Shown here: positions 12,213-23,575 of the stretch, one piece after another
How the letters are laid out: every line of letters begins with the position of its first letter
Position numbering within the stretch: the first letter of the stretch is position 1
From: Terana coerulea
Taxonomy: Eukaryota > Basidiomycota > Agaricomycetes > Polyporales > Phanerochaetaceae
DNA length: 64,000 nt
Reading direction: 5' to 3'
Assembly (NCBI GenBank): GCA_024811115.1
Contig: JAKOGH010000696.1
Location: forward strand, 62,001-126,000
Made by a program: the position numbers and the translations under genes
The notes under the pieces: generated by a model
The model's input: the letters and a program-made list of their open reading frames with translations, nothing else
Told to the model about the DNA's origin: nothing
Database searches by the model: none

Positions 12213-15200
12213 TTTGCTGATGACATCGACACTTTACTAGTATTTGTGTGTATTCCTTGTATATCTTTTGTTCACTCTACTGAATTCCAATCCTCGGTCG
12301 GGATTTGCCTAGGCCGGTTTGTTTTCGGCTATCGTGACGGCCTTTGTCGTCGCGACGTATCCTATGCTACAAGAAGACACCTCGGGCACTACGAACCAGC
12401 TCATTGCGCTTGGCATCTCCCCCCAAAGCTCCGTGCGACGGCCACTGCTGCAGTGAACTTCCACGCTCACGTCCCTCCTCGACCCCTCTCCATTCACTCC
12501 TTCCACTTCCGCCATCACCATCAACATCCTTTTCTTCCTCAGCCTCATCTTCAGCCTCGCCGCTGCGTTCCTCGGCATTGTCGCGAAGCAATGGCTCCGC
12601 GAGTACAAACGGTGGAATTCGCCGCTTGGGGCGCCCCGGGACAATGTCATCATACGCCAGCTCCGTTTCGAGGCTTGGGAGGACTGGAACGTCGGCGCCA
12701 CCATTAATTCCGTCCCTGCGCTCCTTGAACTCGGCATGGTCCTGTTCCTTATTGGCGTCGCTATCCTTCTGTGGACCCTAAACACCACCGTCGCGATCGT
12801 CATTACTGTCTTTGTGGTCGTGTTCCTCGGCGTCGTATCCACAATCACCGTCCTTCCGGTCTTCCGCAGGCGATGTCCGTACAAGTCGCCGACAGCCTGG
12901 GTTTTCGTCCTGCTTGGAGACCCGTTCCACCGTGCTCTAGTATATTTTCGAGACCTATATACGACATCGAAGGCAGTACACTCCAGACTTATTGTGCCCG
13001 CGCAAGCTAGGGATTCCACCACAGGCGCCAAACCGCTTGAGCCCAACCCTTGTTTTCCGCGCGATTTTCTGGTGCAAGGGACTGTACACGGTGGCAAAGA
13101 ATATCCGCACCCGCCTCGAGCTGATATGGACATCTTTGGGGTCAGCCTTCGAGCGCACAAGTTGGCCAAGCAGGGTGCTTGCAGAGTGGAGACAACGCGA
13201 CAAGGAGAGTCTTACCATATCAGGGACTATCCCCGGCCAGCCAGATGGGTCAGTTCGATACGTGCGGGAAGCTGCGGAGCTCGAGCTTCAGCGTGAGCGG
13301 TGCTCTTTGGGAGAGGGTGGCATATTCCAAGATAACTTGAACGGCCCCAACAACATCCTTATACCCGACTCCGAGGTCGATGCGCTGCTATTAAACATCG
13401 CTGAGACATCAATACTGTTCCGCTCTCTCTCCTGGGTACAGGCAGCTTCTCAGGAGCCCAGAGTGGCGGCGCATGTCGAAGAATGTATCAGGGCTATTCA
13501 CCGGTCAGAGTTCCTCGACGTAAAGGATAAGCGAACTGTGGAGGGAATTCGTATGGTCACCAACTGGTGTCTACTCAGGCGAATATGTCACTTGTCGAAG
13601 CAACCCGACAAGCGTGACATGCCTCTCTCCCACCCTGAGGTCGCGTTAACGGCAACAAAGGACCACAACATGCTTGATGGCGTTACTACCGTGCGACGAG
13701 CAGTGGGATGTCAAGGCAATTCGCTACCGTCAAGTGATGCCTTTGCCTTCGCCCAGGTGGACGAAACTTTCTCGCATTTACTAAAGCAGCTTACACCATG
13801 GGACTACAAGTTTATTACGCTCGCTCTCGTGTCTCGGCTGCAGGCGCTACTGGCCTCGCTAGCCACCGATGCAACCACTTCTCGAAGGATCCTCGAGCTG
13901 CTCCTCGCAATTAAATTCATAGCAAAATCTTGGCGACTTGACTCCAGCGTAGCGATTCTGTGCCGCGCTTCACTGGCGGAGGCGATTAACATCATCCTTG
14001 GGGTGCAAGCTGAAGCAGACTCCCAGACCGCAGTACAGTGGCATCCCGGTCTGCGGTTCCATGCGTTCCGTATCGTCGTGGACCAACTTTTAGTGCAAAG
14101 CATCGCTCGCGGAGATCAGCGTCGGATCACTGGTGCGTGTTGTTAGTCTGTACTGCATAGTCAAATCTAACCTTTTCATATTGTACAGTTCTGTCGCCTG
14201 GACAGCATACGTCCACGAGCCGCACGCGTCGCCAAAACCTTGCCACTTTTATCATTCAGCACGTCGACCAAGACCTGCGGCAATGGGATATTATGAAAGC
14301 GTATTCCTTCGTGGAAGCAGCCGCGAGCTTCTTCGATCAAGATATCTCGTCTATGGCCATGACCGGGGATTTTACACACGTACCTCCGGTTCTGAGGCGA
14401 ATGACTGAAATTGCGGAGCATGCTGTGCGGAAAGGATGGAGAATATTCGACCAGGTACCCACCGGCAGGGCAGGGGCTGGCTTCGCTGCCTCACTTATTA
14501 TATCAACCAAGTTTCTGAAAGGCCGGACTGGCTTCGGTGCAACGCGGTACTCACACAAGTAATTCCACTCTTGCACCTCATCGAGAAGGCATATCATCGA
14601 GACCTCCTGGTTGCCGACGAGTGCTCTTGGTCGCGGCTGCATGAATCTCTTGTCAGGACACATCAACGTGGAACATGTGACGGCTGCAGGTGGTACTCGG
14701 ATGAATGTGCTGAATATGATGCAGACGAGGATGGTCACGGGGATCACCCGAGCCGTTATAACGATTGTCTACTACTGCGGCATCCCGAGCGGGCTTGGAG
14801 CCCATACCCCGACACTCCGTTCGCCTACGCCGCAGACAGCAGGATCATCGCAAATGACACTGCGAGTAAGTCATAGCGTTTCCAACCTTCTCCGAATTGT
14901 GTTGATCCTCTAGTGCCAGACGAAGACGATGCCATGAATCAAACTTCCGCCGCGTACGCGTTATGGTCAGACAGCCGTACCAACGCTTCTCAGGTTTCAG
15001 GCGAGTTAAACGGCCTGCGTGGTGGTTGGAGTGCTGAGTCGCTCAACCTAGCCGACCATGTCCTCTCCAGTCGTGTTTTCCCATCTACGCCCGCCGAGCA
15101 GTTGAGGGAACGTGCAGCCGGTGAAGCCGACACCATAACTTTCGACTTCCCTTCGGCTTCACGCGCGAGGTTGCCGCAGCATGATACAGCCCGTTTCCAT

Positions 15201-15251
15201 GGCGACGAAGCGGGTGCTGGTTCTTCGCCCGAGACGAAGGAAGACGACTGA

Positions 15252-16148
15252 ATCGGGAGCATCCCTCGGTGATACGGGCCTAACTCGCATACATCGGCTA
15301 CCTGCTGCAGACTTCAGGAAGGAGGAGCAACTGTCAGTGCCGTCCGATAGAGTTTAGTTGGAGGTCCTTACTGCCACGCCTGCCGCCAATGGCAATCGTC
15401 TCGGGACGCAGACTCACCACCCACAGCTCCTCAGGCTACTCTCGGGCCCTCTGAAGTCAGCGCGGCGGATCCACCACATGGCTTCGTTCCCGCCCAACAT
15501 GGACTTTCCACACACCTTCCTCCCCGGACTCGAGACCATGAGGAAGCCTCCTGAAGCCTCTCGCGTCGCACCGGATCCGAGTCGGCCACCATCCGGGAGC
15601 GAGCCAGCGGCAGGCATGTTCGGTAGTCAATCCTTGCGTAAGGACATGTTGGAGCTTGAACAGAGCGAAATCCGCAACACTTTTGAATGCTGGCAATGCA
15701 AGCAAACCGAGTGACTCTGAGTCACCTTGCTTGCAAGGTCTGTGAGTGAAGCGGGCAACGCCCATCGACGCAACTTGTATCTAGTACTGAGTCTGAGTCG
15801 GAAAGAGCAACTTGCCGCGCCTCTCAAGCGCCTCTCCTCTTGGTTGCCGGTAGCGCACGTGAGTGAATGATGGCCGGGAGCAAATCCCTGGAGGCGCCAC
15901 AAAGTCCGTTCTTGGCACTTGAGCGCTTGAGCACTCCGCAACGACTCTGAGATGCCGTCACCAAGCCGTCACGCGGCTTGCTTACGTCTGTCAATGTACA
16001 TCTCCGGCACAAGCCTTCGTCATCCGTCGGCCGTTGGACTCGATGTGGGACGCATGAACTTCCAGCTCCGCCTGTTCATGGGTATAAAAGGCGGACGACG
16101 AGCTTGCGGAGGGCTCACGCACTCTATCCCCGACGCATTTCGTAACTC
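15252..16148. other. intergenic, promoter of first SDR gene
   Basis: About 0.9 kb. TATAAAAG at 16083-16090 lies about 60 bases before the SDR1 start. A block at about 16004-16026 resembles the shared promoter block of SDR2 and SDR3, and GCGCCACAAAG occurs at 15894-15904. An open frame at 15358-15714 starts with a non-ATG codon and shows no motif; I do not call it a gene. Confidence 0.5.
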
Positions 16149-17370
16149 ATGGGCAAATACACCTTCACCGACTTCTTCCTCTCGCAATGGACCAGGCTCC
16201 CGCCGCCTCTTGAGGCCGACCTGACTGGGAAGACCGTGCTAGTGACTGGGGCGAACACTGGGATTGGCCTGGAGGCGGCGAAGCATTTCGCAAAGCTGAA
16301 GCCCGCAAAGTTGATCATCGCCGTCCGGAGCGAGTCTAAAGGACGCGAAGCGTTAGAGAGTAAGCCACTTGTGCAGTTCGTAATGAGTGCTACAGACACT
16401 GATGCCGCGTTTAGAAATTGCTCAGCACAGCGGTTATGCTGCTGAACTGCAGCTGGTCGACCTCAGCGAGTTCAAGTCTGTGGTCGCCTTCGCGGACAGA
16501 CTGAAGGACGAGCCGATAGACATCCTCGTGCTGAACGCCGCCATAGCGCAAGCGGAATACCAGAAGACACAAGACGGCTGGGAATCTCAGTGAGTGCGTT
16601 CAGGACGTGCTTCGTAGATGTTGTCCGGCTGATACCTGTGCAGGCTCCAGGTTAACCATCTTTCCACCGCCCTGCAAGCGCTACTTCTTACACCCAACTT
16701 AGTCAAAGCATCGCAGTTGCACAACTCAAGATCGCGTCTAGTGATAGTCGCTAGCGAAGTGCACTTCTGGGCAAGCATCCCCGAGGAGGCCTCTTCGCAA
16801 GGAATCCTGAAGAGTTATAACGCTATTACCGCACTCGGGGGCCGCTACCCGGAAACAAAGCGTAAGTGTCTCACTTCGTGCATACCGTTCATAAACTCAC
16901 TCCTTACCTCATATAGTGCTCAATGTCTTGTTTACCAGAGCGTTTGCGAATCACTTATCTACCAGCACGCAGGTCATCCCGACCACAGTCAACCCTGGCT
17001 TCTGCCTTTCAGAACTTCGCCGGTCGTTGCCCTTGAAGTACCAGATTCGCATGAAAGTCATGGACATTATGCTAGGACGCACGTCAGAACAAGGTGCCCG
17101 GCAATTGGTCTGGGCGGCTTTGGGCCCCGACGGCAAGGATGGCGAGCATGTGCGACATCTCCGTGGGGCATACGTGTCTACGGTGGCGGTTGAGGAGCCA
17201 AGCGACTTTGTGATTAGCAAGGAGGGCTACGAGGCTTCGGAGAGCCTTTGGGTACGTATCTATATTACCGAATTGTGAACCCGCGCTAAAGCTTTCTACA
17301 GCAAGAAACAATCGACATCCTAACAGATGTGTCTCCCGAAGTGCGCACAGTTGTGCAGCAGTACTTTTGA
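16149..17370 (+). CDS. short-chain dehydrogenase, array copy 1
   Basis: NAD(P)-dependent SDR resembling fungal retinol-dehydrogenase/WW-oxidoreductase-like proteins; 335 residues. Exons: 16149-16359, 16415-16589, 16644-16861, 16917-17251, 17302-17370. Rossmann motif TGANTGIG near residue 33, NAA motif (LVLNAAIAQ), catalytic Ser in VASEVHFW, and YxxxK as RYPETK at the end of exon 3. The C-terminal part has [11 protein letters not shown] and [16 protein letters not shown] blocks, shared by all copies and outside the classical SDR core. Uninterrupted. First of a same-strand array; the intron positions and phases (1, 2, 1, 0) are identical in every copy, which proves tandem duplication of a five-exon ancestor. 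Substrate unknown; oxidation or reduction of small carbonyls or alcohols in the cytosol is the family expectation. Confidence 0.9.
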
Positions 17371-17829
17371 TTCTTCCGAGGCGAGTTTCTCGCTAGTTCA
17401 GGAACGCATCGACCTCAGTTACACGTAGACCAAAAGTACATACAGACTCTACCGTGTCATTATGTGTTCTCAGTTGTAACTTACATACCCTTATCGTCTA
17501 AATTGAATGCTCTTGAACTGTGGTGATCGTATCCTTCGATATCGTATTGAGCCTGAGCAACTTGAACTTGAAGCTTGAAGGCAGAGGTGCCGCACGGCGC
17601 TAGGGCGGACAGGACCAGAGGTCTTTGAACCGCTGATTCCCGGAGTCTACGCAGCGTTCCCTCCTCCTCGTCTCCCACCAGGTTCAGATCGCTCATGCCG
17701 GCGACATCTCCAGTACGTTCCCTAGCAGGTACCTGTGAAACACCATCATCGTCTCGCTACAAGTATATTATTCAATACAAGACTGCACGCCAAGAGTTCG
17801 ACGCTTGTCATCATGTTGACTCAGGGTGC

Positions 17830-17909
17830 CATAAGCACTCGGCACAGACGTTCGTCATTCCCCGGCCTGCAGCACTGTACTCTCAGGATGTCGGCTACGC
17901 AGTATAAAG
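17830..17909 (+). promoter_or_regulatory. SDR2 promoter: shared block and TATA box
   Basis: Positions 17830-17857 are identical over 28 bases to 19635-19662 upstream of SDR3. TATAAAG at 17903-17909 lies 71 bases before the start codon. A diverged version is at about 16004-16026 before SDR1. Block-to-TATA spacing is conserved at about 45-50 bases, which suggests a regulator-binding site kept during duplication. Confidence 0.6.
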
Positions 17910-17979
17910 TCGAGGCAGCTCAAACGAATTGTCGCAACCTCGCAACCACTCGTCCTTTTCTTCACGCTACATCCGCGTC

Positions 17980-19201
17980 ATGGGCAGATTATCCCTTCTC
18001 GACATTATTCGCGAGCAGCGGACCACGCTCCCGCCTGCGCTCGAGGCCGACCTCACTGGCAAGACCGTGATTGTGACCGGAGCGAACACAGGGATTGGGT
18101 TGGAGACTGCGAAGCATTTTGCGAAGATGAAGCCGGCGAAGTTGGTCATCGCGTGCAGAAGCGAGGCAAAAGGGCAGAGCGCACGGGAAAGTGAGCAGCC
18201 ACTGACATATGATGGACTGGTGTGCCGAAGCACTGACATTACGCGTAGAAATCGCGCAAGACAGTGGCTACGCCGCGGAAGTGCAACTAGTCGACCTCGG
18301 CGATTTCCAGTCCGTGGTGGCCTTTGCGGACAGACTGAGGGACGAGCCTATCGATATTCTCGTGCTGAACGCTGCTGTAGCGCAACCTGAACACGTTGTG
18401 ACGAAGGATGGCTGGGAATCCGCGTCAGTAGCTCCAGAACGCACGAATGCAGAGACACAGCTGACACCGGTGTAGCTTGCAGGTCAACCACATCTCGACG
18501 GCTTTGCAAGCGTTGCTGCTCACGCCGAACATGGTCAAAGCGGCGCAACTGCACAAATCCAAATCCCGACTAGTCATCGTGTCGAGTGGAGTGCACTTCT
18601 GGGCTCCATTCCCCGAGAACGCGTCTTCGCAGGGAATCCTTAAGAGTTACAACATGGCAGAGGATATCGCACAGCGCTATGAGGAGACCAAGCGTAAGTC
18701 TCTGAATCGACACTCCGCTGTCTTAAACTTATAACCGGTTGTGTCAGTGCTCAACGTCCTGTTTACGAGGGCATTCGCGAACCACCTCCCTGCAAATACA
18801 CAACTCATCCCGGCGGCCGTCAGCCCGGGGTACTGTGCAACAGAGCTCCGACGGTCTCTGCCTCTGACGACACGGGTCATTATGAAAATAGCGGACGTCA
18901 CTTTGGGGTGGACGGCAGAACAGGGTGCTCGGCAGTTGGTGTGGACTGCGCTGGGCCCGGACGGCAAGGACGGCGAGCACGTGCGGCACCTCCACGGTGC
19001 GTACGTGTCGACCCTGAAGGTGCGCGAGCCGAGCGACTTCGTGGTGAGCAAGGAGGGATACGAAGCGTCGGAGCAGCTCTGGGTGCGTGTTTGGATAGCC
19101 GTCTTGCGAAGTCGTGCTAACAAATCATATAGCGAGAAACGATTGATGTTTTGGCCGACGTGTCTCCCGAAGTACGCTCCATTGTACAGCAGCACTTCTG
19201 A
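17980..19201 (+). CDS. short-chain dehydrogenase, array copy 2
   Basis: 335-residue SDR, closest to copies 1 and 3. Exons: 17980-18190, 18249-18423, 18476-18693, 18748-19082, 19133-19201. TGANTGIG cofactor loop, NAA motif (LVLNAAVAQ), catalytic Ser in VSSGVHFWA, and YxxxK as RYEETK. Frame is open throughout, so this is an intact member. The start ATG follows TATAAAG by 71 bases, and exon 1 is exactly 211 bases, as in every copy. Ends DVSPEVRSIVQQHF. Same substrate uncertainty as copy 1. Confidence 0.9.
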
Positions 19202-19634
19202 TTTGGTTTCCCTCGTCGGACAACGAGCAATGACGCGCACAACATTCCAATTCTTCGCACTCTCGCACGGGGCTACAGAGAACCGCACATTACTCTTTCC
19301 TTTTGTAGTCTGTAGCGTGAGTTTATGTCGTTATCTCTACATCCGTTGTCCATTCAGTCTCCCTCTCAGCTATCAAGAAAGACTGAGCCGAATATAATGC
19401 ATAGCGCTAACGCAGTCGCTGCAGCAAAGCCCGAGCTCCGAGAAATCGGGTATTCGCGCTCTACAGCTTCCTGTCACAAGTTGCACAGACCACTCCACTC
19501 CTTATGGTGTGGTCTTTGAATGCTGTCATCATTTCAACTAAGGATACACGCTGTTCAATGTTCAGCTGGGATCGAAGAATTTGGCCTCTTGTCATTGCCT
19601 TTACTCCGACGTGACGGACCGCGTAAAGTCTGTG

Positions 19635-19717
19635 CATAAGCACTCGGCACAGACGTTCGTCAACCCCCGGCATACTGCACTCCCAGGATGCGAACCGTTA
19701 GACATGCGGTATAAGTA
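19635..19717 (+). promoter_or_regulatory. SDR3 promoter: shared block and TATA box
   Basis: 19635-19662 is identical to the block before SDR2; TATAAGTA at 19710-19717 lies 60 bases before the SDR3 start. The flanks are diverged, so the identical block stands out. Confidence 0.6.
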
Positions 19718-19776
19718 GGAGGCAGCTTGAACGACTTCTCACAAGCTCGTCCTTTCCTCGACGCGGCCTCTCCGCC

Positions 19777-21013
19777 ATGGGCAAATTTAGCGTTTTCAGC
19801 CACATTCGCGAGCAATGGACCACGCTCCCGCCCCCGCTCGACGTTGACCTTTCCGGGAAGACCGTGATAGTGACTGGCGCGAATACCGGGATTGGGCTGG
19901 AGACGGCGAAGCATTTTGCGAGGATGAGGCCAGCGAAGCTGATCATCGCCTGCCGAAGCGAAGCGAAAGGGCAGAGCGCACTGGAAAGTAAGCGAATTCG
20001 TCAGATTATTCCCTCCTGCAACCGGCGTGCTGACCTGTTGCTTAGAAATCGCACATGATAGTGACTACGCCGCCGAGTTGCAGCTAGTCGACCTCAGCGA
20101 TTTCCAGTCCGTGGTAGCTTTTGCGGACAGGCTGAAGGACGAGCCTATAGACGTCCTCGTGTTGAACGCCGGCATAGCGCAAATGGAGTATCTGCCGACC
20201 AAGGACGGCTGGGAGTCAACGTCAGTGTCTCCGGTGCATACTTGCACACAGACCGAGCTAACGGTGCGCGCGCAGTCTGCAGGTCAACCACCTCTCGACG
20301 GCTTTGCAAGCATTGCTTCTCCTGCCCAACATGGTCAAAGCGGCCGAGCTGCACAATTCCAACTCTCGGGTCGTGGTCGTCACAAGCGCATTGCACTTCT
20401 GGGCCCAGCTCCCCGAGAACGCTTCTGTGCGTGGTATACTGAAGGGTTATGACGCTCAGACCAAGCCAGAGGAGATTGCGCACCGTCGCTATAATGAAAC
20501 TAAGCGTAAGTTCTTGACTCTGCTCATCGCGTGCTCCACTCACAAGACCTCCCCTGATAGTGCTCAACGTCTTGTTCACGAGAGCCTCGCGAATCGCCTG
20601 CCAACCTCCACGCCAGTCATCCTGGCATGCGTCAGCCCTGGGTACTGTGTAACAGAGCTCCGACGGTCTGTACCGTTGGCAGAACGGATCGGCATGAAGA
20701 TGATGGACATTGCTTTCGGATGGACGCCAGAACAAGGCGCGAGGCAGGTGGTGTTGACTGCCCTGGGCCCGGACGGTAAGGACGGCGAGCATGTCCGACA
20801 CTTCCACGGTGCGTATGTGTCGACGCTGAAGGTGCGGGAGCCAAGCGACTTCGTGATCAGCAAGGAGGGGTACGAGGCGTCAGAGCAGCTCTGGGTGCGT
20901 GCCTCTACTACGTTGTCATGAAGCCGCACTAATGCCTTCTGCAGCGAGAGACGATCGATGTTTTAGCAGCCGTGTCTCCTCGAGTACGCGTAATCGTAGA
21001 GCGCTATCTCTGA
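19777..21013 (+). CDS. short-chain dehydrogenase, array copy 3 (one-base frame break)
   Basis: SDR of about 339 residues when read through the break. Exons: 19777-19987, 20046-20220, 20276-20505, 20561-20894, 20945-21013. TGANTGIG loop; NAG motif (LVLNAGIAQ, the canonical form); catalytic Ser in VTSALHFWA; YxxxK as RYNETK. Exon 3 is 12 bases longer than in copies 1 and 2 (an insert before the YxxxK motif). Exon 4 is one base short: at 20587-20588 the conserved Phe of TRAFANHL has lost a T, shifting the frame. All downstream blocks ([33 protein letters not shown]) are intact in the shifted frame. Either a very recent null allele or a sequence error. Confidence 0.85.
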
Positions 21014-21525
21014 CACCTTCATGATCAACTCCTCGGATGTATGGTGTGCGTGTGTTGCCGCAGTAGCTATGCGAGAGTACATATCACTGAATGGTCACCT
21101 ATCACCTGTCATCCATCTTCCCCTGCCTGAATGCGCGTCTTGGGCGTCTTTCCAGCAGCGTTGAAGCAGCTTATGCGCGAAATGCGACGTCAGCACAAAT
21201 TTCGGAAAGTGACACAACATTGACCTTTTCCCTATAGAACCGAGTCTTTGCAGGTGGATACTGAGTGCGTCAGGTCTAGATTGGTGAGTAACTACTTCCT
21301 GAAGGGTGTTTCGTTGCCTCGTTATCTTCCGGGGTTACTGACACCGTTCAATGCTAGAATATGGCCAGTCAGCGGTGATGATGAAAGCACGGCGGTATAG
21401 TTGTGCATGCCGCGACGACGTACGCGTCCGGCAAAAAAAAGTCGGCGCGAGTGTTTCGTCATTTACGCTCACGTCTACAACTCTCGACCAGTCCTGCGCA
21501 AGACGTGCGCAAGGGGACCGCAGCG

Positions 21526-21533
21526 TATAAAAG
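21526..21533 (+). promoter_or_regulatory. SDR4 TATA box
   Basis: TATAAAAG, 101 bases before the SDR4 start. The upstream 100-150 bases (GCCGCGACGACGT and CCGGCAAAAA words) are shared with the SDR6 promoter at about 24015-24048, as expected from the block duplication. Confidence 0.6.
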
Positions 21534-21633
21534 GCGGCTGCGTGAGCCTGTTAAAGCCCGTCAAGTTCAAGTTCCACTCGCCGCCTCCCTCTCAACTCTC
21601 GACTTTCACCTCCCGACTCCCGACCTCTACCCA

Positions 21634-22880
21634 ATGGCGAAAGCTCCATTCGTTGAAGGCATCATCTCGCAGTATGCCAAGCTGCCGCAGCCGCTGAAGG
21701 CCGACCTGGCTGGCAAGACCGTCGTGGTCACCGGGGCGAACACGGGCATCGGCCTGGAACTGGCGAAGCACTTCGCGAAGCTGAAGCCGGCCAAGCTCAT
21801 CGTCGCATGTAGAAGCGAGGAAAAAGGACGCGCCGCATTGGACAGTAAGTCGCTCCCTTGTTTTGCTAGTGCTACAAACATAGATTAACACCCTCCCAGA
21901 GATTGCGCGGGCGAGCGGCGGCTACGCTGCGCAGATACAGCTGGTCGACCTTAGCGAGTTCAAGTCGGTGGTGGCATTTGCGCAGAGGTTTGGGAGCGAA
22001 CCCGTAGACATTCTTGTCTTGAACGCTGCAGTCGAGCCGGCGGCGTATTCAGCGACGAAGGACGGCTGGGAGTCAGCGTGAGTATTCCCGCGAGACACTG
22101 GCTCAGAATGCATGCTTACCTCATGTGCTCGCAGCCTGCAAGTGAACCATCTCTCGACGGCTCTGCTGGCATTGCTCTTGTCGCCGAACATGGTCAAGGC
22201 GACAGAGCTGCACGACGCTATGGCTCGCCTTGTCATCGTCAGCAGCGGCATGCATTTCTTCGCGAAGCTCCCCAGCAAGGACACTTGGGCTTCGCCTGGA
22301 ATCATCAAGACACTCGACAGCTTCAACCAGCCAAAGGATGTTCCGCCCCGCTACATGCAGACCAAGCGTAAGGACGCTTTCTGACTTAGGCTCAACCCTG
22401 CTTAACTCACATCGTCGACTTTTCTAGTATTGAATATACTCTTCACCAAAGCCTTCGCGAACCATCTGCCCTACTCGACGCCGATCATCCCGAACACAGT
22501 CGATCCGGGCTTCTGCACCTCGGAGCTTCGACGCTCCATCCCTCTGGGACGAAAGGTGGCCCTGAAGACTCTGGAGATTGTCTTTGCGCGTACGCCGGAA
22601 GAGGGCTCTCGTCAGCTAGCGTGGGCCGCCCTGGGCCCTGACGGCAAAGACGGGGAACACGTGCGCGCTCTCCGTGGCGCGTATGTGTCCACCAGGCCGT
22701 GCACGAGCCAAGTGACTTCGTGATGAGCAAGGAAGGTCACGAGGCTTCAGAGCATATCTGGGTACGTGTATCCACGCTTCACATGAGTTTGCTCGCTGAA
22801 GCTCTCGATAGAATGAAACGATTGACATCCTTGAAGAGGTTGCTCCCCAGGTTCGCGCGATTGTTGACCAGTACTTCTGA
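21634..22880 (+). CDS. short-chain dehydrogenase, array copy 4 (one-base frame break)
   Basis: SDR of about 341 residues read through. Exons: 21634-21844, 21900-22077, 22135-22367, 22428-22761, 22812-22880. TGANTGIG loop, LVLNAAVEPA, catalytic Ser in VSSGMHFFA, YxxxK as RYMQTK. Copies 4 and 6 form a subgroup: exon 2 is 3 bases longer, there is an insert TWASPGIIKTLDS, and the last exon starts NETIDIL instead of RETID/QETID. One base is missing at 22693-22694: ACC-AGG, where copy 6 has ACCCAGG. This shifts the frame before EPSDFVMSKEG. Remaining sequence is conserved. Confidence 0.85.
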
Positions 22881-23324
22881 AGGACGTCACGTGGCATTGG
22901 ATACGGCGTATACCCCGTCAGATTATATTTATGTTCCACTGACCTCACTGAGCTGAGGGAGATATTTAATGCAGCCGCCAAGTGCGCCGAGTTCCTGGAT
23001 TCTGCCAGTATTTACGCGTTAACGCTTTGTGTTGTTTTCTGCCGAGCAATCTATTTGTGACCTTTCCGGTGAGCCTCATGGGCTTTGACATGTGGATACT
23101 TGTAGGTATGTATTTATCTTAGTTCATTGATCTCGTATTTATTGATCACTCAATGCAGGTATAGCTTTGTTACGTTGTCCGGATTACAGTTGCAAAGTAA
23201 GCAATAGAAAAGCTGTGATTATGGTCAGTCGTTGACATATCACTCCCACGTATATAGCTGCCTTGCTAAGACATTCTCATTGACTGCGAATGGGATGTTC
23301 CAAACTACGATGGTCCACTGGCAG

Positions 23325-23575
23325 TATAAAGGCATGGTAGCTTCGACTGCCCTGCTGGGTCCGGACGGCAAGGGCGACGAGAATGTACAACAGCTCCACG
23401 GCGCTTATGTGTCGACACTGCAGGTGCGGGAGCCAAGCGACTTCGCGCTCAGCCAGGAGGAATTCGAAGCGTCAGAGCAACTTTGGGTGCGGGTTTTTAC
23501 TACACTGTTGTGAAGCCGCACTGATGCATTCTACAGCGAGAGACGATCGACGTTCTGGCCGCCGTGGCTCCTTGA
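23325..23575 (+). pseudogene. chimeric SDR remnant (promoter plus C-terminal end)
   Basis: Truncated array member. Upstream sequence with TATAAAGG at 23325-23332 matches the SDR7 promoter. Right after the shared word AGGCA (about 23330-23335) the sequence switches to the SDR3 exon-4 end: an ALLGPDGKGDENVQQLHGAY-type block, EPSDFALSQEEFEASEQLW, an intron (23489-23536), and RETIDVLAAVAP followed directly by a stop at 23573-23575. Exons 1-3 and most of exon 4 (the cofactor and catalytic parts) are absent, so no active enzyme can be made. It marks the junction of a duplication by unequal exchange between an SDR3-type and an SDR7-type locus. Confidence 0.85.

Larger units (their letters stand above)
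11671..15251 (+). pseudogene. DUF6535-type membrane protein gene, apparently broken
   Basis: Agaricomycete DUF6535 family: a large protein with an N-terminal four-helix membrane domain, function unknown. Exon 1 is 11671-11712 and exon 2 starts at 11777, giving the WAAIEDFFLKHDSGWIQD leader. This is followed after 12212 by FADDIDTLLVF, then (intron 12246-12312) AGLFSAIVTAFVV and later FLGIVAKQWLREYKRW, which are diagnostic. The long soluble C-terminal part runs to 15251 with introns at 14133-14188 and 14871-14911. Damage: a 240 base insertion flanked by 55 base direct repeats after the leader, which stops the first copy at RHPG*; an in-frame TGA at 12454; a frame change near 12940-13024 (explicable by an 85 base intron); and a one-base loss near 14527. 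Several independent breaks make a pseudogene more likely here than in neighbouring genes, though sequence error could explain some. Confidence 0.65.
20945..23335 (+). repeat. duplicated block A (SDR3 tail, SDR4, SDR7-type promoter)
   Basis: Colinear with block B at about 23537-25895. Order in both: the last SDR3-type exon, a shared 3' flank (TATGCGAGAGT, CACTGAATGGTCA, CACCTGTCATCC), an SDR4/SDR6-type gene, its 3' flank (AAGTGCGCCGAGTTCCTGG), and an SDR7-type promoter (CCGTTGACATATCA-like, then TATAAAGGCATG). Similarity extends through non-coding sequence, so the copies come from one segmental duplication rather than separate gene copies. Confidence 0.85.

Noticed and set aside
15358..15714. 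118-residue open frame upstream of SDR1
   Set aside because: Begins with a non-ATG codon, has no recognised motif and lies in promoter territory; insufficient support.
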